Part shown: piece by piece, positions 1 to 4,954 of the stretch | How the letters are laid out: each line of letters begins with the position of its first letter | Numbering within the stretch: the stretch's first letter is position 1 | Assembly: GCA_902795785.1 (NCBI GenBank) | Contig: CADBMK010000183.1 | Location: 1 to 5,915 of the forward strand | From: an uncultured Bacteroidia bacterium | Lineage (GTDB): Bacteria > Bacteroidota > Bacteroidia > Bacteroidales > UBA932 | Direction: 5' to 3' | Length of the DNA: 5,915 nt | Notes under the pieces: generated by a model | What the model saw: only the letters and a program-made list of their open reading frames with translations | What the model was told of the DNA's origin: nothing | The model's database searches: none | Made by a program: the position numbers and the translations under genes

Positions 1-180
1 ATCAAGTATGTAGATTACAAGGATCCTGAGTTCCTCAAGAAGTTCCTCAACGAGCAGGGTAAGATTCTCCCTCGCCGTATCACCGGTACTTCACTCAAGT
101 TCCAGAGAAAGGTGGCTCAGGCCGTTAAGCGCGCCCGTTCACTCGCCCTTCTCCCATATGTAACAGACCTTCTTAAATAA
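1..180 (+). CDS. rpsR: 30S ribosomal protein S18, C-terminal part (5' end outside window)
   Basis: The frame is open from the first base and ends at TAA 178-180, giving the last 59 residues of S18, a small-subunit protein that binds next to S6 on the 30S platform. The S18 signature is plain: LPRRITGTS at visible residues 23-31, then KFQRKVAQAVKRAR at 33-46 and the ending LALLPYVTDLLK. The preceding YKDPEFLKKFLNEQGKI is typical of Bacteroidales S18. Roughly the first third of the protein, including its start, lies to the left of the window. rplI follows after 16 bases with its own strong ribosome binding site, matching the widely conserved rpsF-rpsR-rplI order, so rpsF is expected just upstream. 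No internal disruption is seen. Confidence 0.97.
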   Translation: MKYVDYKDPEFLKKFLNEQGKILPRRITGTSLKFQRKVAQAVKRARSLALLPYVTDLLK

Positions 181-183
181 TCC

Positions 184-188
184 GGAGG
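184..188 (+). promoter_or_regulatory. Shine-Dalgarno sequence of rplI
   Basis: GGAGG ends 8 bases before the ATG at 197. It is the only strong, well-spaced Shine-Dalgarno sequence seen in front of a gene in this window; the three downstream genes have none. It fixes the rplI start. Confidence 0.8.
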
Positions 189-196
189 ATATAACT

Positions 197-643
197 ATGC
201 AGATCATTTTGAAGAAAGACGTGGCTAACCTCGGTTATGCCGGAGACGTAGTTACAGTTAAGACTGGCTACGGTGTCAATTATCTTATTCCTCAGGGATT
301 CGCAACAGCAGCCACTCCGTCAGCTCTCAAGCAGCTTGAGGAGACAAAGCGTCAGCGCGCTCACAAGGAGGCTAAGCTCGTTGCAGATGCAGAGGCTCTC
401 GCAGCACAGATTTCTGCAGCAACCGTCAAGGTGGCAGCAAAGATCAGCGAGTCTGGCAAGATCTATGGTTCAATCACCACAGCTCAGCTTGCAGACGCTC
501 TCGTAGCAGCAGGCATCAACGTTGACAAGAAGGATATCACCATCACCTCAGCTGAGGTTAAGACAGTCGGCGAGTACGAGGCATCTGTCAAGTGCTACAA
601 GAATGTCAAGGGTGAGTTCAAGTTCGAAGTTGTAGCAGAGTAA
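197..643 (+). CDS. rplI: 50S ribosomal protein L9
   Basis: This encodes a complete 148-residue L9, the usual length for the family. L9 binds 23S rRNA near the base of the L1 stalk, and its two globular domains are joined by a long helix. The N-terminal domain (about 1-40) starts MQIILKKDVANLGYAGDVV and carries GYGVNYLIPQGFA at 24-36. An Ala/Lys/Glu-rich stretch at about 41-75 fits the connecting helix. The C-terminal domain runs from about 77 to the end and includes the SGKIYGSIT motif at 86-94. The ATG is set by GGAGG 8 bases upstream. The gene is last in the ribosomal operon and is followed by a strong terminator. One oddity: residue 27 is Val where most L9 proteins have an rRNA-contacting Arg (usually GYxRNYLIP). 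Confidence 0.97.
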   Translation: MQIILKKDVANLGYAGDVVTVKTGYGVNYLIPQGFATAATPSALKQLEETKRQRAHKEAKLVADAEALAAQISAATVKVAAKISESGKIYGSITTAQLADALVAAGINVDKKDITITSAEVKTVGEYEASVKCYKNVKGEFKFEVVAE

Positions 644-664
644 TTCTGGCACACATAATTTCAG

Positions 665-696
665 TAAAGGCAGCCTTCGGGTTGCCTTTATTTTTT
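665..696 (+). terminator. Rho-independent terminator of the rpsR-rplI operon
   Basis: An 11-bp stem (665-675 paired with 680-690, with one G-U pair at 673/682) is closed by the stable tetraloop TTCG at 676-679 and followed by six T residues at 691-696. It starts 21 bases after the rplI stop codon. The stem, loop and T-run together are textbook for intrinsic termination. The last bases of the stem and the T-run overlap the probable upstream element of the parE promoter. Confidence 0.93.
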
Positions 697-717
697 GCCA
701 TAGTTTTAGTACCTTTG
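687..717 (+). promoter_or_regulatory. Bacteroidota-type promoter for the parE operon
   Basis: TACCTTTG at 710-717 matches the Bacteroidota -7 element TAnnTTTG exactly. With the usual spacer of about 19 bases, the upstream element would be TTTA at 687-690, one mismatch from TTTG. The perfect TTTG at 694-697 leaves only 12 bases and is too close. Transcription would begin near 722-725, giving a leader of about 30 bases before the parE ATG. The -7 element is clear from sequence; the upstream element and start site are inferred. Confidence 0.6.
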
Positions 718-724
718 CTTATTA

Positions 725-742
725 GTGCGTATTGTGCGTATT
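725..742 (+). repeat. Tandem 9-bp direct repeat in the parE leader
   Basis: GTGCGTATT occurs twice in immediate succession, at 725-733 and 734-742, with no mismatch. The repeat starts 7 bases after the -7 element and ends 10 bases before the parE ATG, so it covers the predicted transcription start and most of the leader. It could be an operator, a translation-affecting leader element, or a chance duplication. Nothing here decides between these. Confidence 0.75.
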
Positions 743-752
743 AAAGACGACT

Positions 753-2636
753 ATGGCAGATCAAATCGCGAACAATTACTCGGACGCCAACATTAAAACG
801 CTCGAATGGAACGAGCACATCCGCAAACGTGCGGGTATGTATATCGGGCGTCTCGGTAACGGTGACAACCAGGGAGACGGTATCTACGTCCTCCTGAAAG
901 AAATTGTCGACAACTCCATCGACGAGTATTCGATGGGTTTCGGAAAACAGATCAAGATTACCATCAATGACAGGAAGGTGACCGTAAGGGATTACGGCCG
1001 CGGTATTCCTCTCGGTTCGGTTGTGAAGGTTACTTCCAACCTCAATACCGGAGGTAAGTTCGACGACGAGGCTTTCAAGAAGTCAATCGGTCTAAACGGT
1101 GTGGGTACCAAGGCGGTAAATGCCCTTTCCTCATATTTTTATGTGGAGTCATTCCGTGACGGAGAGAGCTCCTGGGCGGAATACAGCAGGGGAGTGCTTG
1201 TGGATTCCGGCAGCAAGAAGGGAGTGACGGACAGGAACGGAACATTCGTTTCCTTCATCCCGGACGAAGAGATGTTCGGTAATTTCTCCTTCCGCATGGA
1301 CTACGTCACCTCCATGGTGAAGAACTACTCCTACCTCAAGAAGGGCCTTCAGCTTGTCCTGAACGGAGAATCATACAAGTCAGAGAACGGTCTTCTTGAC
1401 CTTGTGAACGAGAGCCTGAGCGAGGCGCCTCTCTATCCGCCTATCCATCTGGAGGGAACGGACATCGAAGTGGTCCTTACGCACGGCAATTCCTACGGAG
1501 AGAACATCACCTCATTTGTCAACGGTCAGAACACCCGTGACGGAGGTACCCATCTTGCCGCATACCGCGAGGCTATCGGTAAGACTCTCAAGGAGTTCTA
1601 CAAGAAGAACTATGCTCCCGAAGACTGCCGTCAGGGTATAGTGGGAGCCATCAGCATACAGATCCAGGAACCTAACTTCGAGGGCCAGACAAAGACCAAG
1701 CTCGGTTCCACATATATGTGGGAGAAGAAGGAAGGCGTAGGACCTACAATCCGCAGTTTCGTGAACGACTTCGTTGCCAAGAACCTTGACAACTACCTTC
1801 ACATGCACGCTGACGTGATTCCTGTCCTTGAGGAGAAGATCAAGTCATCCCAGGCTGAGCGCGAGGAGATCCAGGGCGTGCAGAAGAAGACCCGCGAGCG
1901 CAACAAGAGGGCCAACGTCTATAACCGCAAACTGCGCGACTGCCGTTTCCACTACTGTGACAAGCTCCCTGCCGCAAAGCAGGAGTTCGCTGAGAAGTCC
2001 AGCCTCTTCATTACCGAGGGTGATTCCGCATCCGGAACCATCACAAAGGCCCGTGACGCAAACTTCCAGGCTGTTTTCAGCCTCCGAGGCAAGCCTATCA
2101 ACTGCTTCAAGGAAAGTCACCGCAGGGTGGCCGAGAACGAGGAGCTTAACCTCCTGATCTCAGCCCTCGACGTGGAGAACGACCTCGACAACCTCAGATA
2201 CAACAATATCATCATCGCAACCGATGCCGATGACGATGGAATGCACATCCGTATGCTTGTGCTTACCTTCATCATGAAATACTACCCGGACCTTATCCGC
2301 CGCGGTCACGTATTCATCCTCCAGACACCTCTGTTCCGCGTCAGGAACAAGAAGGAAATCTGCTACTGCTATAACCAGGCAGAGAAGGAAGCCGCCATCG
2401 AGAAGATAAAGACCGGTGTCGAGATCACCCGTTTCAAGGGTCTCGGAGAGATTTCAGCGGACGAGTTCGTCCACTTCATAGATGAGAATATGCGTCTGGA
2501 CGAGGTCAAGCTCGCAGACGAGGAATCAATACATGACATTATGGAGTTCTATATGGGTGACAACACCATAGACCGCCAGAACTTCATCCGCCAGAACCTC
2601 CGCTCTGAGGAGGAACTGGAAGACGTTAATATCTAA
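753..2636 (+). CDS. parE: DNA topoisomerase IV subunit B (ATPase subunit)
   Basis: This 627-residue protein is the ATPase and Toprim subunit of a type IIA topoisomerase. With ParC it would use ATP to unlink replicated chromosomes and relax supercoils. Order of domains: a GHKL ATPase (EIVDNSIDE 50-58 with predicted catalytic E50 and Mg-binding N54; DYGRGIP 80-86; GLNGVGTK 113-120), a transducer domain with the QTK loop Q312-T313-K314, and a Toprim domain (EGDSASG 422-428 with E422; DADDDG 491-496 with D491, D493, D495), then RFKGLGE 560-566. The leader WNEHIRKRAGMYIG and the block LQTPLFRVRNKKE (524-536) fit Bacteroidales topoisomerase IV better than GyrB. I chose ATG 753 because a TTG start at 732 would lie inside the leader repeat and add seven residues without homology. 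There is no clear Shine-Dalgarno sequence. Unusual residues are A27 (normally Pro in RPGMYIG) and D494 (normally Val in DADVDG). parC is not in the window. Confidence 0.93.
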   Translation: MADQIANNYSDANIKTLEWNEHIRKRAGMYIGRLGNGDNQGDGIYVLLKEIVDNSIDEYSMGFGKQIKITINDRKVTVRDYGRGIPLGSVVKVTSNLNTGGKFDDEAFKKSIGLNGVGTKAVNALSSYFYVESFRDGESSWAEYSRGVLVDSGSKKGVTDRNGTFVSFIPDEEMFGNFSFRMDYVTSMVKNYSYLKKGLQLVLNGESYKSENGLLDLVNESLSEAPLYPPIHLEGTDIEVVLTHGNSYGENITSFVNGQNTRDGGTHLAAYREAIGKTLKEFYKKNYAPEDCRQGIVGAISIQIQEPNFEGQTKTKLGSTYMWEKKEGVGPTIRSFVNDFVAKNLDNYLHMHADVIPVLEEKIKSSQAEREEIQGVQKKTRERNKRANVYNRKLRDCRFHYCDKLPAAKQEFAEKSSLFITEGDSASGTITKARDANFQAVFSLRGKPINCFKESHRRVAENEELNLLISALDVENDLDNLRYNNIIIATDADDDGMHIRMLVLTFIMKYYPDLIRRGHVFILQTPLFRVRNKKEICYCYNQAEKEAAIEKIKTGVEITRFKGLGEISADEFVHFIDENMRLDEVKLADEESIHDIMEFYMGDNTIDRQNFIRQNLRSEEELEDVNI

Positions 2637-2640
2637 AGCA

Positions 2641-3222
2641 ATGGAAGCTAACATGAACAAACTCTCCTGGAAAGCCAGGCTTTGCAGGTTCATCCTTGTC
2701 AAAGTGTTCCGTTTCGAAGTGATTTCCGGTCCTGCACCTGTCAAAAAGTGTATCCTCGCCGGTGCTCCCCACACATCGATGTGGGATTTCATCGTGGCGT
2801 ATCTTTTCTACAGGTCACTGGACCACTATCCATACTGTATGGTCAAGGCATCTCTTTTCTGGGGCCCTGTAGGCTGGGTGCTCAGAAGGTGCGGAGCCAT
2901 ACCTGTAGACCAGAAGAGCAAGTCGGCAATGGTACGTTCGGTAATCCATGAGATGGAAGCCCGTTACACGTTCCACCTTGCCATTGCCGTGGAGGGAACT
3001 CGCAGGCCCGTCAAGAAATGGGCAAAGGGCTATCATCTCATTGCCAAGGCTGTAGGCTGCCCGGTATATCTGTGTATCTTCAGCTGGAAGCCAAGACGTA
3101 TCGGCGTCGTGAAGGAATTCGTCCTCACTGACGATGCAAATGCCGATACGATAAGGATGCAGCAGGAGTACGAGGATATGCACATCGTCGGCAAGCATCC
3201 TGAGAAATTCATCACAAAGTAA
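2641..3222 (+). CDS. PlsC-family lysophospholipid/glycerolipid acyltransferase
   Basis: This short protein (193 residues) belongs to the PlsC acyltransferase superfamily, which moves an acyl chain from acyl-CoA or acyl-ACP to a hydroxyl of glycerol-3-phosphate derivatives or related lipids at the inner membrane. Motif I is HTSMWD (HX4D, H44 and D49, the catalytic pair). Motif II is GAIPVDQ (85-91). Motif III is VEGTR (117-121). The hydrophobic stretch CPVYLCIFSW (140-149) is in the place of motif IV. The length and the pattern WAKGYHLIAKAVG...KPRRIGV match the small acyltransferases common in Bacteroidota rather than the longer E. coli PlsC. Motif II ends in Gln where Arg is usual. The start is uncertain: ATG 2641 is 4 bases after the parE stop, and ATG 2653 (M5) is an equally good alternative with no Shine-Dalgarno sequence for either. 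The tight spacing implies co-transcription with parE. The exact acceptor lipid cannot be told from sequence. Confidence 0.88.
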   Translation: MEANMNKLSWKARLCRFILVKVFRFEVISGPAPVKKCILAGAPHTSMWDFIVAYLFYRSLDHYPYCMVKASLFWGPVGWVLRRCGAIPVDQKSKSAMVRSVIHEMEARYTFHLAIAVEGTRRPVKKWAKGYHLIAKAVGCPVYLCIFSWKPRRIGVVKEFVLTDDANADTIRMQQEYEDMHIVGKHPEKFITK

Positions 3223-3247
3223 GAAAACGAACTTAACAAACAATCCC

Positions 3248-4954
3248 ATGAGCAATTCTCGAAAAGGAATGAACAACCGTGACAATTACGTTACGACTCT
3301 TGCGAGGTTGTATGATTATGCAACCTTGACCTACACCAGGAGGCTCGCTTCAACGTATGACGACGGAACTCAGTCTTACACCTACAGCGAATTCCGCCAC
3401 AGGTGCAATGAACTCTCTCATCTTCTGTCCCGCTACGGTATCAGCGCAGGCGACAAGATTGCCATCCTCGCCCAGAATATGCCTAACTGGACGATGGCTT
3501 ATTTCTCTGCCGTCGCCTTCGGAAGGGTAGCGGTGCCGATTCTTCCTGAATCATCCCAGAATGAGATAACCAACATCATTAACCATTCCGATACAAAGGT
3601 CCTCTTTGTTTCTGAGAAACAGCTTCCGAAGATCAGTGAGCAGATTAAGAACAAACTCACCCTCATCTTCGATATTGAGACCCTTGAGCTGATCAAGAAG
3701 GATGAAAACGCTTTCACCTGCGACGGCTGGACCAAGGAACCTCAGCCGGATGATCTTGCCTGCCTGATCTATACGTCAGGTACGACAGGAAGCGCAAAGG
3801 GCGTAATGCTCAGCCACAGAAACTTCTGCTGGAACATCATCGAGGCTTATCACGCCCAGAAATGTACCACGAAGGACGTATGGCTATCCATACTCCCTAT
3901 GGCCCATACCTATGAGATGGCGCTTTCAATGCTTTATCCGTTCTTCGTGGGAGCAAAGGTTTATTACATCCATAAGCCGCCTACACCTACCATCCTCCTG
4001 AATGCCCTCAAGGTGCTCCGTCCAACAATCCTCTGCGTAGTGCCTCTTATCATCGAGAAGATCTACCGCCAGAGCGTTGTCCCTACGGTGAACAAGAGCC
4101 GCGTCCTCTCCTGGATGCGTGACCACACGCCTTGGCTTCTGTATAAGATGATCGGCAAGCGTCTTTATAAGACCTTCGGTGGAAGGCTCAAGTTCCTCGG
4201 AATCGGAGGATCCAAGCTCGATGTGGTTGTCGAAGACTTCCTCAAGAGGGCCGGAATGCCTTACGCCATCGGTTACGGACTTACGGAGTGCGCTCCTCTG
4301 GTCTGCGCGGCGTGTGTCAATGCAACCGTGGTGGGATCAATCGGACTTCCTTGCTACGGAGTTGACGTAAAACTCCGCAACGTCAATCCGGAGACCGGAG
4401 AAGGAGAGATCGTATGCCGCGGCGATAACCTTATGCTTGGATACTACAAGGATCCTGAGCGTACCAGACAGGCCATCGACGACGAGGGCTGGTATCATAC
4501 CAACGACCTCGCCATCCAGGACAGGAGAGGCCGCTTCTTTATCAAGGGCCGCCTGAGCAATATGATTCTCGGCGCTTCAGGAGAGAATATCTATCCTGAA
4601 GAAATCGAGAGCGTCATCAACAACTACTCCGGCGTAAACGAGTCCCTCGTCATGGAACGTCAGGGTAAACTCATCGCCCTGGTGAAGTTCGACGACAACG
4701 TCCTCAACTGGGACCAGAGTTCAGAGGACAAGTTCTTCGAGAACCTCAATGAGCGTAAGCAGGCGCTTCTTGACTATATCAACCAGCACGTCAACAAATC
4801 AAGCAAGGTCAACAACGTGGAGGTAATGAAGGAGCCTTTCGAGAAGACTGCCACCCATAAGATCCGTCGTTTCAAATACAAGGATACAGTAGGTGACGAC
4901 GTCAAGGAAGGCGGTGTGTCTAAGGACGGTAAAAATACTCCCAGCCAAGACTGA
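3248..4954 (+). CDS. Long-chain fatty acid--CoA (or acyl-ACP) ligase, AMP-binding family
   Basis: This 568-residue member of the ANL adenylate-forming superfamily would activate a free fatty acid with ATP to acyl-AMP and then load it on CoA or ACP. Core motifs occur in order: P-loop YTSGTTGSAKG (175-185), LPMAHTYE (216-223), GYGLTECAP (342-350), YHTND with D420 binding the ribose, KGRLSNMI (433-440) with R435, GENIYPEEIE (445-454), and the C-terminal FEKTATHKIRRF (531-542), whose K538 is the likely catalytic lysine. It resembles the FadD15-like long-chain ligases of Bacteroidota; CoA versus ACP as acceptor is not decided. The start at ATG 3248 follows a 25-base gap from the acyltransferase with no Shine-Dalgarno sequence; ATG 3269 (M8) is an alternative. 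The last 22 or so residues after KYKD are hydrophilic and not part of the conserved fold. Their codons run 35 bp into the 3' end of the opposing gene. The gene is most likely the last in the parE operon. Confidence 0.92.
   Translation: MSNSRKGMNNRDNYVTTLARLYDYATLTYTRRLASTYDDGTQSYTYSEFRHRCNELSHLLSRYGISAGDKIAILAQNMPNWTMAYFSAVAFGRVAVPILPESSQNEITNIINHSDTKVLFVSEKQLPKISEQIKNKLTLIFDIETLELIKKDENAFTCDGWTKEPQPDDLACLIYTSGTTGSAKGVMLSHRNFCWNIIEAYHAQKCTTKDVWLSILPMAHTYEMALSMLYPFFVGAKVYYIHKPPTPTILLNALKVLRPTILCVVPLIIEKIYRQSVVPTVNKSRVLSWMRDHTPWLLYKMIGKRLYKTFGGRLKFLGIGGSKLDVVVEDFLKRAGMPYAIGYGLTECAPLVCAACVNATVVGSIGLPCYGVDVKLRNVNPETGEGEIVCRGDNLMLGYYKDPERTRQAIDDEGWYHTNDLAIQDRRGRFFIKGRLSNMILGASGENIYPEEIESVINNYSGVNESLVMERQGKLIALVKFDDNVLNWDQSSEDKFFENLNERKQALLDYINQHVNKSSKVNNVEVMKEPFEKTATHKIRRFKYKDTVGDDVKEGGVSKDGKNTPSQD

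Noticed and set aside
694..697. Perfect TTTG as the upstream promoter element for parE
   Set aside because: It is only 12 bases from TACCTTTG. The Bacteroidota spacing is close to 19, so it is more likely just the end of the terminator T-run.
732..752. Upstream TTG start adding seven residues to ParE
   Set aside because: It lies within the tandem leader repeat and very close to the predicted transcription start, and the added residues have no counterpart in the family. ATG 753 fits better.
1512..2157. Other-frame open frames within parE on both strands
   Set aside because: They are within strongly conserved parE sequence and their translations are Arg/Ser- or Leu-rich low-information strings typical of shadow frames.
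4445..4459. 15-base exact repeat of 16-30 (contains GGATCC)
   Set aside because: Both copies encode YKDPE in unrelated genes (S18 and the ligase) with common codons; this looks like coincidence, not a mobile or regulatory repeat.
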